DNA from: Gammaproteobacteria bacterium
GTDB taxonomy: Bacteria; Pseudomonadota; Gammaproteobacteria; Pseudomonadales; Cellvibrionaceae
Assembly: GCA_021151835.1 (NCBI GenBank)
Contig: JAGKWO010000003.1
Coordinates: 183,185 to 247,184 of the forward strand
DNA length: 64,000 nt
Reading direction: 5' to 3'
The notes beneath the pieces are model-generated. The model was not told the origin of the DNA, searched no databases, and saw only the letters and a program-made list of their open reading frames with translations. The position numbers and the translations under genes were made by a program. Positions 53,308-62,673 of this stretch are shown here, one piece after another. Numbering within the stretch: position 1 is the stretch's first letter; every line of letters starts with the position of its first letter.

Positions 53308-53961
53308 ATGGGCACATTCCTACCCCGTTCCAAAACTGTTTTTGCCTGCGTTAGCCTGGGGCTAATAATGGCGTTGCCTGCACAGGCGCAGAACAATCTC
53401 AATCCAGCGTATTTTTATCTGGTCAAAGGAGAGTTGATTAATCGCACCATTTCCCTGGGGGATCCCAGTAACTGGAGTACTAACATCCAGGGGCGCGAGG
53501 GGAAATCAGCAGGAGGCAAAGTAGAAGTAGCGGCCATCGATTTCAAGGCAAAAGGCGATGCGATCCAGATTAAATGGTCGCCACGCAAGAAAGAAGTAGG
53601 GAATTTTGGACTCTATGGCAATGTGATCGATCTATCCAAATTCAAAGATGCGGCAGCACTCACTATTGATATGCGCATCGATGTAAAACCGGATAAAAAT
53701 GTCAACATTGGGCTGGACTGTGGTTACCCTTGCCGTGCCGATTTATCCATTAACAACATGATCAAAAAAATGCCCAAAGGTGAATGGTTTTCCCTGCCGT
53801 TGCCGCTCAATTGCTTTAAAAGCGACAATTTTGATTTAAGCAAAATTGTTGGACCTTTTAGTATTGCAACGGACGGAAAATTTACGGTAAGCATTACTAA
53901 TATTCGCCTGGAAAAATTGGGCGAAGGTGAGAAGGGTTGTGTGGAGGAGAAAAAAGAATAA
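53308..53961 (+). CDS. Secreted stand-alone Exop_C-like carbohydrate-binding protein
   Basis: 217 residues from the ATG at 53308, which starts a clear signal peptide (FACVSLGLIMALPAQAQ); the longer frame would bury it. The mature protein is a single galactose-binding-like beta-sandwich: NRTISLGDPSNWSTNIQG, VEVAAIDFKAKGDAIQIKWS, GLYGNVIDLSKFKDAAALTIDMRIDV, GEWFSLPLPLNCFKSDNFDLSKIVGPFSIATDGKF and SITNIRLEKL. This is like the C-terminal domain of GH3 exo-glucanases such as ExoP, but no hydrolase is attached. It may bind glucan or glucuronoxylan fragments. Neighbours do not define its role. Confidence 0.8.
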   Translation: MGTFLPRSKTVFACVSLGLIMALPAQAQNNLNPAYFYLVKGELINRTISLGDPSNWSTNIQGREGKSAGGKVEVAAIDFKAKGDAIQIKWSPRKKEVGNFGLYGNVIDLSKFKDAAALTIDMRIDVKPDKNVNIGLDCGYPCRADLSINNMIKKMPKGEWFSLPLPLNCFKSDNFDLSKIVGPFSIATDGKFTVSITNIRLEKLGEGEKGCVEEKKE

Positions 53962-53989
53962 ATTGATTTAAAAATAAAACAGATGCACA

Positions 53990-54048
53990 TGACCTGCACC
54001 CCAAAATTTAGCCTCTAACCACAAGGGATTTAATTGGGGTGCAGTTCA
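53990..54048. repeat. 59-bp inverted-repeat pair resembling insertion-sequence ends
   Basis: TGACCTGCACCCCAA at 53990-54004 and TTGGGGTGCAGTTCA at 54034-54048 are inverted repeats matching in 14 of 15 positions and starting TG / ending CA, as in IS3-family-type ends. Only 29 bp lie between them, with no transposase. It is probably a solo remnant or tiny non-autonomous element. No T run follows, so a terminator is less likely. Confidence 0.45.
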
Positions 54049-54079
54049 AGATACGACCTTTTCAAGATAGAGCAAGCGC

Positions 54080-55594
54080 CTAATAAATCTTTTCCGCCTT
54101 GCAATTATCAGCAATAAATTGTGCATGGGTAGGCATGTAATCAACGGATTTATCGATAACCCTTCTCACACTTTCCAGCCGTTTGACAATATCTTCTTTG
54201 CTCATCCTATCCACTAAAGGGTGAAAACTCCTGGGGCGTATACCCTGACCATGCATTACCTCTAACCAGCTTAAATCATTAAACATTTCATTACTGTTCC
54301 GGTAGATCCGGCCATTTTTCTTGAATTGTTCAATTTTCTGGGTGAGCGCATCAGGAATACTCATAGTACGACAATAGTTCCAGAACTCTGAATCATTGCG
54401 CTCAGTAACATGATAATGAAGAATCAGGAAATCGCGAATTTTTTCAAACTCAAAATCAGCCTGGCGATTAAATTCATCGATATCTTCCTGATCAAAATTT
54501 TTATTCGGGAAAAAACTCATGAGACGTGCGATTGACGACTGCACCAAATGGATACTGGTTGACTCGAGGGGTTCCATAAAACCACTCGCCAAACCAATGG
54601 CTAAACAATTCTTGTTCCAGAATTTTTTCCGCTTTCCCGTTATAAACTTTAATAGCCTTGGTTCAGCCAATGGTTTTCCATCAAGGTTATTCAATAAAAT
54701 GGAACGGGCTTCATCTTCCCCCATAAACTTACTGGAAAATACATGACCATTTCCAATACGATGCTGCAATGGGATTCGCCACTGCCAGCCTGCTGAATGC
54801 GCCGTTGATCGAGTGTAGGGGGTTAACACATCCGCACTTTCACAAGGCACAGCCCATGCGCGGTCACATGGCAACCAATGGCTCCAATCTTCATATCCAG
54901 TTTTAAGTGCTTGTTCAATGAGTACACCACGAAAGCCCGAACAATCAACAAAAAAATCCGCTTCGATTCGCTCACCCGACGCTAACTGAACAGCAGAAAT
55001 AAATCCGTTTTCCGGATTTAAAATAGTGTTAACAATTTTACCTTCCTTGCGTATAACACCGCGCTCTTCCGCATACTCACGCAAAAATTTCGCATAAAGG
55101 CTCGCATCAAAATGAAACGCATAGGCGATATTGGATAATGGAGAATTTCCGGCATCAATAGAGCGCATGAATTTATTCTTATCAGAGGCCACACCACTGA
55201 TTGTATAATTACCAAGTTCCTCGGCTTCACCAAGCTGCGACAGCTTTAACCAGTAATGGTAAAACTGTATAGCATCCATGTCTTTACCAACATCACCAAA
55301 GGCGTGGATATACTTATGGCCCAGATGAGTCCAATTAACAAATTGAATGCCCAGCTTGAACGTTCCTTGTGTTTTGCGCACAAATTCATCTTCATCCAAA
55401 TCAAGCAACTTATTAAAAAGCTGAATCTGCGGTATTGTTGCCTCACCAACACCCACAATACCTATTTCCTCAGACTCAACGAGCTGTATTTCACAATAAC
55501 CAGTTTTTAATACCTTTGCCATTGCAGCGGCGGTCATCCACCCCGAAGTTCCACCACCCACAATAAGAATTTTTCTAATATTATTATCTTGCAT
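54080..55594 (-). CDS. Flavin-dependent tryptophan-halogenase-family protein
   Basis: 504 residues. FAD site ILIVGGGTSGWMTAAAMAK (about 9-27), GVGEATIPQIQLFN, catalytic Lys80 in QGTFKLGIQF, the monooxygenase-excluding signature WQWRIP (270-275) and Glu344 in GFMEPLESTSIHLVQ are all present, so an active halogenase needing FADH2 from a partner reductase is expected. Substrate unknown; such genes beside TonB receptors are common in polysaccharide-degrading bacteria. Separated by 39 bp from the degenerate paralogue upstream, and last of the three-gene set. Confidence 0.92.
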   Translation of the reverse strand: MQDNNIRKILIVGGGTSGWMTAAAMAKVLKTGYCEIQLVESEEIGIVGVGEATIPQIQLFNKLLDLDEDEFVRKTQGTFKLGIQFVNWTHLGHKYIHAFGDVGKDMDAIQFYHYWLKLSQLGEAEELGNYTISGVASDKNKFMRSIDAGNSPLSNIAYAFHFDASLYAKFLREYAEERGVIRKEGKIVNTILNPENGFISAVQLASGERIEADFFVDCSGFRGVLIEQALKTGYEDWSHWLPCDRAWAVPCESADVLTPYTRSTAHSAGWQWRIPLQHRIGNGHVFSSKFMGEDEARSILLNNLDGKPLAEPRLLKFITGKRKKFWNKNCLAIGLASGFMEPLESTSIHLVQSSIARLMSFFPNKNFDQEDIDEFNRQADFEFEKIRDFLILHYHVTERNDSEFWNYCRTMSIPDALTQKIEQFKKNGRIYRNSNEMFNDLSWLEVMHGQGIRPRSFHPLVDRMSKEDIVKRLESVRRVIDKSVDYMPTHAQFIADNCKAEKIY

Positions 55595-55633
55595 AACAAC
55601 TACCTTAATTTATGGCTTGCAGAAAATCAGGTT

Positions 55634-57001
55634 TTAATGATTATGTGAAAAATCAAGCACCGAAACCTGAGAGGGAGCCGACGTTACTTTGGCCTGAATA
55701 GAATGAGCTAACTGATGAAAAAACAGATTAGTATCTGATATTTCCAATTGCGTGGATACCTGAGAAGTTGACCATGTTTTCAAGCCCATTAGTAATGTAT
55801 TCCAATGTGATACATGAGGAAACCGATTGTCTCGATGAGGAAGCCTCGTTGATGCAATAAACACTTCCACTTCACGTATAAGTGTTTGCGGCAACCGATC
55901 AATCTGATCCATATCACCATTAAATACCGATAACCATTGCGCCAGCAAATGGAAGTCGCGTATCGAATAATATAGATCATTGCTCAGGCGATTATATTCA
56001 TTCATTAAACTTTGCTGCAAAGGTAGAGATGGCCACAAATCCAGCAACACGCGTAGCTCACACATTACCCTATCCAAAGTGGAAACCAACATATCACCAG
56101 GATTGGATGCCGCCGCACCTAACACCAAAGCCTTACCATCCCAAGGCGCATGCAAAACACCAAAATCAAGCTGCTTTTCATAGTATTCCGTGTCATCAAT
56201 AGCACGAACAACATCAACTGCATTTTGCTGGTCGCCATAACAATAGTAAAAAGTACCGGTGCGCAACGGAACTGAATTAATTATGTATGATGGATTTATT
56301 TGCAAATGGGTTGCAGGAAAAGAACTTATTGTTGCACTTGAGAAACAGGAAGCCCTATATTGGTGTGCAAAGTATTGATTCCAATTTTCACCCTTTTTAT
56401 TTGCTGTTGAAAAAAAACTTCTACCGCGCTGGCAGGTATCTATAACAAATTCGGCTTCGCAAAGTTCATCCATAGCGCCGCTATAATCACTAGTAACTTT
56501 GATTTGTAAATGCTCGGCATAACGTTCAAGCAATTGCATAAAACAAAGAGCATCCAGATGGATTCCCGGATTATTCAAACCCGATAATTCTGAAAAAGGT
56601 AAGACTTTCGATTTTTTTGCCAATTGAGCTGCGAGACAAAAATCGTCATATGACATGTCGGCACGGGAAAAACGCTCGTATACCTGATGAAAATCCACAA
56701 CTTCCGTTGTGATACCATATTCATGAGCAGACCAATAAAAGGGAGAGCAGGAACCCCCTTTACTTATGCAATGAGCCAAATGAAAGGTTCCGGCACAAGA
56801 CCTCATTAAAACATTCAGGCTCACATCCAAATACTGTAATAATGTTTGGAGTCCATGCTCGATCCAGAGCGCGTTCGATTGGCTTGCAGGCCTGTTTATA
56901 ACCTGGACCTCAAGGTTTTTTATATGTTTTTTCAATACACAAGCAACAAGCAACGAGCACCATGAGTCCCCCAGAACAGTTACGGATTTAATTAGACTCA
57001 T
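55634..57001 (-). CDS. Degenerate tryptophan-halogenase-like protein
   Basis: 455 residues from the ATG at 57001, which overlaps the upstream TGA by 4 bp (ATGA), indicating coupled translation. It is clearly a homologue by layout: SVTVLGDSWCSLLVACVLKK in place of GGGTxGW, SCAGTFHLAHC in place of GTFKLG (catalytic Lys replaced by His74), and IHLDALCFMQLLERYAEHLQIKV equal to the family's FH.DA..YAKFLREYA. No WxWxIP and no PLESTSI motif is seen, and VLGAAASNPGDM stands where the FAD-binding GLASGF would be. It probably cannot halogenate. A partner, chaperone or substrate-binding subunit of the two intact enzymes is plausible. Confidence 0.78.
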   Translation of the reverse strand: MSLIKSVTVLGDSWCSLLVACVLKKHIKNLEVQVINRPASQSNALWIEHGLQTLLQYLDVSLNVLMRSCAGTFHLAHCISKGGSCSPFYWSAHEYGITTEVVDFHQVYERFSRADMSYDDFCLAAQLAKKSKVLPFSELSGLNNPGIHLDALCFMQLLERYAEHLQIKVTSDYSGAMDELCEAEFVIDTCQRGRSFFSTANKKGENWNQYFAHQYRASCFSSATISSFPATHLQINPSYIINSVPLRTGTFYYCYGDQQNAVDVVRAIDDTEYYEKQLDFGVLHAPWDGKALVLGAAASNPGDMLVSTLDRVMCELRVLLDLWPSLPLQQSLMNEYNRLSNDLYYSIRDFHLLAQWLSVFNGDMDQIDRLPQTLIREVEVFIASTRLPHRDNRFPHVSHWNTLLMGLKTWSTSQVSTQLEISDTNLFFHQLAHSIQAKVTSAPSQVSVLDFSHNH

Positions 57002-58548
57002 AACACACCATAAAGACTGTTGGCCGCCAATCGATGACATTTTTCCAGCTGCTGGCATTCATTAGCGAGAACATCCTGTGAGAGTTGCATTTGAGCAACA
57101 CTATAATCCAGCTGCACACGTATTTTTTTAAACTGCGCAAGTATATTTTCACGAGGATAACTCAACACTCGTAAATCATAATTACCTCCAACCAATCCTT
57201 GCCCGAAATAAACAGCAAGCCAGCTTGGAGACATAAATAGTCCATACTGGTAACGCGCAATATGACCTGTTGCGCTAAATAGTTCTATTTTTTGTGCAAG
57301 AGAATCAGGAATCGACATATTTTTACAATATTGCCAAAACTCGGAATCTGTACGCTGGGTTATCACATAATGCAAAATTAAAAAATCACGGATACGAAGA
57401 TACTCTGTCTCCATATCATTGTTGTAGGCGTCACATAATGATCTTTCATTTTTCCCTAGAGGAAAATACTCCAATAATTTCAGTATACCTTGCTGTATAA
57501 GATAGATACTTGTAGATTCCAATGGCTCAAGAAATCCACTTGCAAGGCCTATTGCAACACAGTTTTTAATCCATGATTTTTTTCTACGTCCCGCCTTAAA
57601 TCGCAGAAAATTGGGTTCAGCGAGTGGCTGACCGGGAATAGCCGAAAGAAGCTTTGTTGCCGCATTATCATCCGAAATAGCAGAACTCGCATAAACCATC
57701 CCATTGCCAACACGATGCTGCAATGGGATTCTCCATTGCCACCCCCAAGCGTGGGCAGTTGCCTCCGTGTAGGGAGATATAATAGATGTAGTTGATGATG
57801 CTGTTGGTATGGCGACCGCTCTATCACAAGGCAACCAATGAGACCAATCATCAAAACCCTCGCCTAAACATCCGGAAAGTAGTAGCGCATTAAAACCTGA
57901 GCAATCAATAAAAAAATCGGCAGACAGGACAAGTCCGGATTCGAGATAGAGACACTTTATCTCACCAGTAGAAGAATCCGTATCCACTCCTTTTAAAATG
58001 CCCTCTACGCGGTTAACACCTCTGGTTTGTGAATACTCACGTAAAAATTTCGCATAGGCGCCAGCATCGATATGGTAAGCATAGGTAAAACTATTTTTTA
58101 CATCGCCGTCATTTGGTTCTGGAAATGCAAACTTATTGTTTTGTGCCATTACCACAGCAAGTGAAAACTGGTCGAAAGCAATGTCAATTCCCGAACGATT
58201 TATCGCCAACCAATAGTGATGAAAATCAATACCATTCAATGTATACCCATGGCTGCCAAATGGATGAATATAAGATGTTCCGACTTTCCCCCAATCAGTA
58301 AATTTTATTCCTAACTTATAAGTGGCCCCAACAGCGTGAAGAAACTCTCGTTCATCGATACCCAACATATTATTGAAATAACGAATATGGGGGATGGTAG
58401 CTTCCCCTACGCCAACAGTACCGATTTTATCGGACTCAACCAAAGTAATTTGATAAGTGTCCGGTAGAAATCTGGACAATGCTGCTGCAGTCATCCAACC
58501 CGCTGTTCCACCACCGAGAATTATTATTTTTTGAACGTCTGCAGGCAT
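56998..58548 (-). CDS. Flavin-dependent tryptophan-halogenase-family protein
   Basis: 516 residues from the ATG at 58548 (GAGG at good spacing; earlier ATGs in the same frame are less likely). FAD motif IIILGGGTAGWMTAAALSRFLP, GVGEATIPHIRYFNN, catalytic Lys78 in GATYKLGIKF, WQWRIPLQHR (270-275) and Glu344 in GFLEPLESTSIYLIQ. Same length and motif positions as the gene at 54080, so the two are paralogues. First gene of the three-gene set; a perfect terminator of the upstream TonB receptor gene lies 104 bp before it, so it has its own promoter or depends on read-through. Confidence 0.92.
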   Translation of the reverse strand: MPADVQKIIILGGGTAGWMTAAALSRFLPDTYQITLVESDKIGTVGVGEATIPHIRYFNNMLGIDEREFLHAVGATYKLGIKFTDWGKVGTSYIHPFGSHGYTLNGIDFHHYWLAINRSGIDIAFDQFSLAVVMAQNNKFAFPEPNDGDVKNSFTYAYHIDAGAYAKFLREYSQTRGVNRVEGILKGVDTDSSTGEIKCLYLESGLVLSADFFIDCSGFNALLLSGCLGEGFDDWSHWLPCDRAVAIPTASSTTSIISPYTEATAHAWGWQWRIPLQHRVGNGMVYASSAISDDNAATKLLSAIPGQPLAEPNFLRFKAGRRKKSWIKNCVAIGLASGFLEPLESTSIYLIQQGILKLLEYFPLGKNERSLCDAYNNDMETEYLRIRDFLILHYVITQRTDSEFWQYCKNMSIPDSLAQKIELFSATGHIARYQYGLFMSPSWLAVYFGQGLVGGNYDLRVLSYPRENILAQFKKIRVQLDYSVAQMQLSQDVLANECQQLEKCHRLAANSLYGVL

Positions 58549-58651
58549 AAAAAGCCTCATCATCAGGAATACAGCAGATACATTTATTATAGAGCCTAGC
58601 GCCCCTTTATTTATCTGCCAAATAATGCAAAAAAATGTAGCGCCTTTATAC

Positions 58652-58687
58652 AAAAAAAGCGCACAACTTTCGTTGTGCGCTTTTTTT
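58652..58687 (-). terminator. Intrinsic terminator after the large TonB receptor gene
   Basis: Perfect stem AAAAAAAGCGCACAAC / GTTGTGCGCTTTTTTT with a 4-base loop, 13 bp after the receptor stop on the minus strand. Confidence 0.9.
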
Positions 58688-58699
58688 GTCGAACCAGGA

Positions 58700-61600
58700 T
58701 TAGAACTGGCCTTTTAACAACAGCGCTACACGCCGATCATTAACAAACCAGGAGCGTCCTGCCTCAAGGTTTTTACCATCGAGAACCATAATAGTTTCAG
58801 TTTGCGTGTTTAAAATATTAGTAAACTGCAAACCAACTGTTAGATTATCGTTAAGCTTATAAAATGCAGAACCATCAAGGAAGCCGGCATCATCGTTATA
58901 CAAAGGATAACGGCTAATTACATCGCGAGTGGTTAACAGATAGCGTGAACGCCAGTTGTATGCCAAACGTAACGAAATAGCATCCTTCTCGTACATACCT
59001 ACGATATTGAACGTTTCTTTAGATTGACCTTGTAATGGCAAACCTGAAACATCAACACGAGCACCCGTGTCCGTTGAGTCATTCTCATTTGTTGTTTCAG
59101 ATAAATCACCGGCATTTGGAATTGATTTGGAATCGATGTAACTATAGTTAACTTGTAACCCGAGACCATCAAATGGGGCAGGCAACATGTCATAGAATTG
59201 CTGATATGCAATCTCGAAGCCTTTCAATTCACCTGTACCACTATTTGTCGTACCTTCAACAGTTGCCGTTTGCGTTATACCTGTAGTTGGGTTGGTATAA
59301 ACACGATCAAACGCACCATAAACAAAGAAGTTAGACAGATCCTTTTTGAATACAGAGAAGGTCAAAGAGCCTACCTCCGCAAAATACCACTCAAGGGATG
59401 CGTCGTACTGCTTGGATTCCATTGGGTTCAAAGCAGGGTTACCTGAACTACCCGCCCAGCTATTTATCACACCGCCAACCAATGTGGTTTTTGGAGGCGT
59501 AACAGATGTATCCGTTTGCACAATGCGAGTGGTTTCAAAGGCACGTAAGGTTGTAGTGTTACGCACCAGTTCCATATCCGGCATTGCGATAGCTTTGGAT
59601 GCGCCAAAACGTGCAATAAGATCATCGGTCAGCTCTACCTTCAAGTTAAAGCTGGGTAACCATGTATCATAGTTGTGGACAGAATCTTCCACAGTAGCTG
59701 CATTATTACCAAATCCCAGTTCATTTTGTGACAGGAAGTTACCTACATCACCGGCATATTTTGTCGCTGCATCATAGTCAGTCTTAATAAATGCAGTGTC
59801 ATATTCACGGCGAGCCTGAAGCTCTTCAGGGGTTGGTGTAGGGCTCAGCGCTGGAGGCGTATATGCAGGATTGCTCGCCGCAGCCGCCAATAACTCTGCT
59901 CTTTTAGCATCCAGATATGCCAAGTGTGCAGCAGTATTCTTGGGATCTGGAACTCCCGCAGGCGGTAAATCGCGCGGAAGTACATCAGGATACTGCACCG
60001 AACCCGTTGCAACACGCTCAAAATCAACATAACGCAAACCGAAGTTGCCATCGAAGCGAAGCGCATAATCTTCTGAGCCGAAATCAAAACGCACATAAGC
60101 AGCCTGATTGGTTTCTTCGGTAATAAAAATTTCTGATGGCAAGAAATAAGAACCGTCGGTACCTGGACGATCAGCTGCGTTTTCCCACAAATTACCGCTA
60201 CCACCGGTAGGCAATTCACGTTGGGTTTTTACAATTGATTTCACCAGTGCATCGGAAGGATGCAGCATAGTGTTACCGGGAATAGAGATAACTCCACCAC
60301 CGTGGAAATCAGACCAATCAACAGACTCCCATTGTCCTTTAAGGTCCGCAACAACGGCAGCATCACCCCAACCAATCTGATCGTAGGGCTGAGCCCATAC
60401 CGGTGCTAATTGGCCCCAATTATATGCAGTTGAACGAACAGTTTGCTCACGATTCGCGTAACGAATACCGGCTTTAACCGATTTAAACAAACCCGCATCA
60501 TCGTCAAAATGATAGGTACCATCAAGGCGCGCAGCTTTTGAGTCACCTTCCGAGCGCTCATAATGGTCCATTGCTGATTGCCAATAATAAGAAGTCAAAT
60601 CCTGGAACCAGTTTGTATCCCCTGCAGGATCATCAGAAAAGCCGGGTAACGCTTTACCACCAACAAGGGTGCCTGAACCAGCAGCACCAAAAATACCTGT
60701 ACCTTGACTATCAGGCACGACAAAAGCATTTGAATCCAACGCCATGTTGTTGTCACGAATACCATGCCAGGGTTCAATCAAGGTTAACCGTGGGGTGCTT
60801 CCTGACAAATCAAACTCCTGGATAGCATGTGTAGCCATCATGACAGTAACGTCATCATCATCGGTATTGGCTTTGATGTATTGCAAATCCAACGCTAACT
60901 CAAACTTATCGCTCGGCGTCCATTTAAAGTTAGTTGCGAAATCATCAATAACAGTGCGGGTACTCTTGTAACGATTGTCAGTTTGGAAACGGGAACCAAA
61001 TTGCGCTACGCCAGGAGAGGCCCAGCTAGCAGCATGAGGCAAATGAACTGCGTTCGGATTATCAGGGTCCGCAGAGCGCCAACCGCCATCACTAAAAGTG
61101 CCGTCCTGAGTAATAGTCCCACTTTGGAAGAGTCCATTATCACTGAACTCATATTCAGTCCCCTGAAGAGGAATAGCTTGACGCTTATCGTAACCAGACT
61201 GGTATTTGATTGCATTTTCAGTCCATGCCAGTTCTGCGTCCGAACGCATGAATTGCACAGTCGTCAGGAAAGTGTCATCCGGGTTTTCCCATTGAAATGC
61301 AGTCGCAATACCTTGGCGATCACGATCATCAAATTTCATGGTGGCATTTGAGCCTTGTGGCATCCAAATACTTTGACCGGCTTCAGCAAAGCGTTCAGCA
61401 CCGGCGATATCGTTAGGCCCGGCATGGCCATTACCACCAGGCGCAGACAGCGCTCGCGGGAAATCGGTATAGTCATCGCGATACTCAACATAAGCATCAG
61501 ACTGAATACCGTGAGAAACCCCTTTCAAAGACGATTTGGAAGCATTCAACATGAAACCAAATTCACCCGCAGATGTTTCCCAGCGGTCGCTATAGAGACC

Positions 61601-62239
61601 GGATACCGTTGGGGTCCATTCTTCAGCCATATCGCCATAGGAATAGTCAGCATTGAAAGCCACAACGCGACCATCGGAATCAAAGGGCTTACGAGTGATC
61701 AAATTCACCGTACCGCCAATTCCACCCTCAATCATATCGGCCGATTGGTTTTTAAATACCTGAACTCCCCCCATCAACTCTGGTGGGACGTCCTGAAAAC
61801 TTAACCCGCGGCCTGAGTTGGCGGTGAATGAATCCCTGCCGTTAAATTCGGAACGAGTTGCACTCATACCACGAATTACAGCACCGGAACCTTCAACACC
61901 AAAGTGGTCGGGGTCATTTGCTGCAGCAAAACGCTCAATCGAAACACCCGGTACCCGCTGCATAGCCTCCAATACACTACGATCAGGCAACGAGCCTATG
62001 TCTTCAGCGGAAATTGCATCCACAAAAGTAGCTGCGTTTCGCTTGACCTCCTGGGCATTTTGCAGGTTTTGGCGAGTCCCGCTCACCACAACCTCTTCGA
62101 CGGTTTCGTTTTTGTCTGCTGAATTATTTTGTGCCAGCACAGGTGCAGTTAACGCCATAATGCACATTGCCAACATGGATTTTTTAAACTTGATGCTTTG
62201 CTGCTGTGGTGCGGTTTTGTCGTTTTTATGGAAAACCAT
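58700..62239 (-). CDS. TonB-dependent receptor, large Caulobacter/Xanthomonas type
   Basis: 1179 residues, outer-membrane active transporter. Signal region MLAMCIMALTAPVLAQ, TonB-box-like VEEVVVSGTRQNLQNAQEVKR, plug with FVDAISAEDIGSLPDRSVLEAMQ, RVPGVSIERFAA, GAVIRGMSATRSEFNGRDSF and VQVFKNQSADMIEGGIGGTVNLITRKPFD. The barrel is long with large loops, including a proline-rich stretch (NPAYTPPALSPTPTPEEL), and ends VALLLKGQF with terminal Phe. It is directly upstream of the halogenase set on the same strand, a pairing repeated in many carbohydrate-using bacteria; the ligand is unknown. Confidence 0.95.
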   Translation of the reverse strand: MVFHKNDKTAPQQQSIKFKKSMLAMCIMALTAPVLAQNNSADKNETVEEVVVSGTRQNLQNAQEVKRNAATFVDAISAEDIGSLPDRSVLEAMQRVPGVSIERFAAANDPDHFGVEGSGAVIRGMSATRSEFNGRDSFTANSGRGLSFQDVPPELMGGVQVFKNQSADMIEGGIGGTVNLITRKPFDSDGRVVAFNADYSYGDMAEEWTPTVSGLYSDRWETSAGEFGFMLNASKSSLKGVSHGIQSDAYVEYRDDYTDFPRALSAPGGNGHAGPNDIAGAERFAEAGQSIWMPQGSNATMKFDDRDRQGIATAFQWENPDDTFLTTVQFMRSDAELAWTENAIKYQSGYDKRQAIPLQGTEYEFSDNGLFQSGTITQDGTFSDGGWRSADPDNPNAVHLPHAASWASPGVAQFGSRFQTDNRYKSTRTVIDDFATNFKWTPSDKFELALDLQYIKANTDDDDVTVMMATHAIQEFDLSGSTPRLTLIEPWHGIRDNNMALDSNAFVVPDSQGTGIFGAAGSGTLVGGKALPGFSDDPAGDTNWFQDLTSYYWQSAMDHYERSEGDSKAARLDGTYHFDDDAGLFKSVKAGIRYANREQTVRSTAYNWGQLAPVWAQPYDQIGWGDAAVVADLKGQWESVDWSDFHGGGVISIPGNTMLHPSDALVKSIVKTQRELPTGGSGNLWENAADRPGTDGSYFLPSEIFITEETNQAAYVRFDFGSEDYALRFDGNFGLRYVDFERVATGSVQYPDVLPRDLPPAGVPDPKNTAAHLAYLDAKRAELLAAAASNPAYTPPALSPTPTPEELQARREYDTAFIKTDYDAATKYAGDVGNFLSQNELGFGNNAATVEDSVHNYDTWLPSFNLKVELTDDLIARFGASKAIAMPDMELVRNTTTLRAFETTRIVQTDTSVTPPKTTLVGGVINSWAGSSGNPALNPMESKQYDASLEWYFAEVGSLTFSVFKKDLSNFFVYGAFDRVYTNPTTGITQTATVEGTTNSGTGELKGFEIAYQQFYDMLPAPFDGLGLQVNYSYIDSKSIPNAGDLSETTNENDSTDTGARVDVSGLPLQGQSKETFNIVGMYEKDAISLRLAYNWRSRYLLTTRDVISRYPLYNDDAGFLDGSAFYKLNDNLTVGLQFTNILNTQTETIMVLDGKNLEAGRSWFVNDRRVALLLKGQF

Positions 62240-62673
62240 ATAGCCAACCCCATTGTTAATTATGATTAGGATGTTTTTTATAATTCTTTGAGTCAGGAAG
62301 ACTCTAAGTATCTATGAGCTTAGATCAGAAATGAGCAGTGTGATACTTACCTGTCATTAATAATCACAAAATATGCTCCGATAGTACGCAATGTGTGTCG
62401 CACCAGTTTTCGCAAATTACCTAAAATGGTGCAGAGCAGTTTTGACGGCGCGGACCTGGTGATTATTATTAAGAGGCACCTAAATCCTAACACCGGCCAG
62501 AAGTATGCGGTGATCAAAAGGAAGTCATCTAATGTTTTTTTTGACTATAAAGCAGGCATATTGACAGCGCTATCAATTAGAAACCAAACAATCATTTATT
62601 GGCGATAGCTTGTTTCATAAATAAAAAAGCCCATTGTGATCAATGGGCTTTTTTGACGACACCAAAAGGTGTT
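62240..62673. other. Intergenic region of 434 bp
   Basis: Holds the promoter of the TonB receptor on the minus strand and, at its far end, the purA terminator. A 71-codon plus-strand frame at 62393-62608 has no recognisable product, no good ribosome site and is not called. No repeat or riboswitch recognised. Confidence 0.5.
62623..62654 (-). terminator. Intrinsic terminator after purA
   Basis: Perfect stem AAAAAAGCCCATTG / CAATGGGCTTTTTT with a 4-base loop, 20 bp after the purA stop. Confidence 0.9.

Noticed and set aside
62393..62608. 71-codon plus-strand ORF between the receptor and purA
   Set aside because: No family, no ribosome site, located in a region expected to hold the receptor promoter. 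Possible but unsupported.
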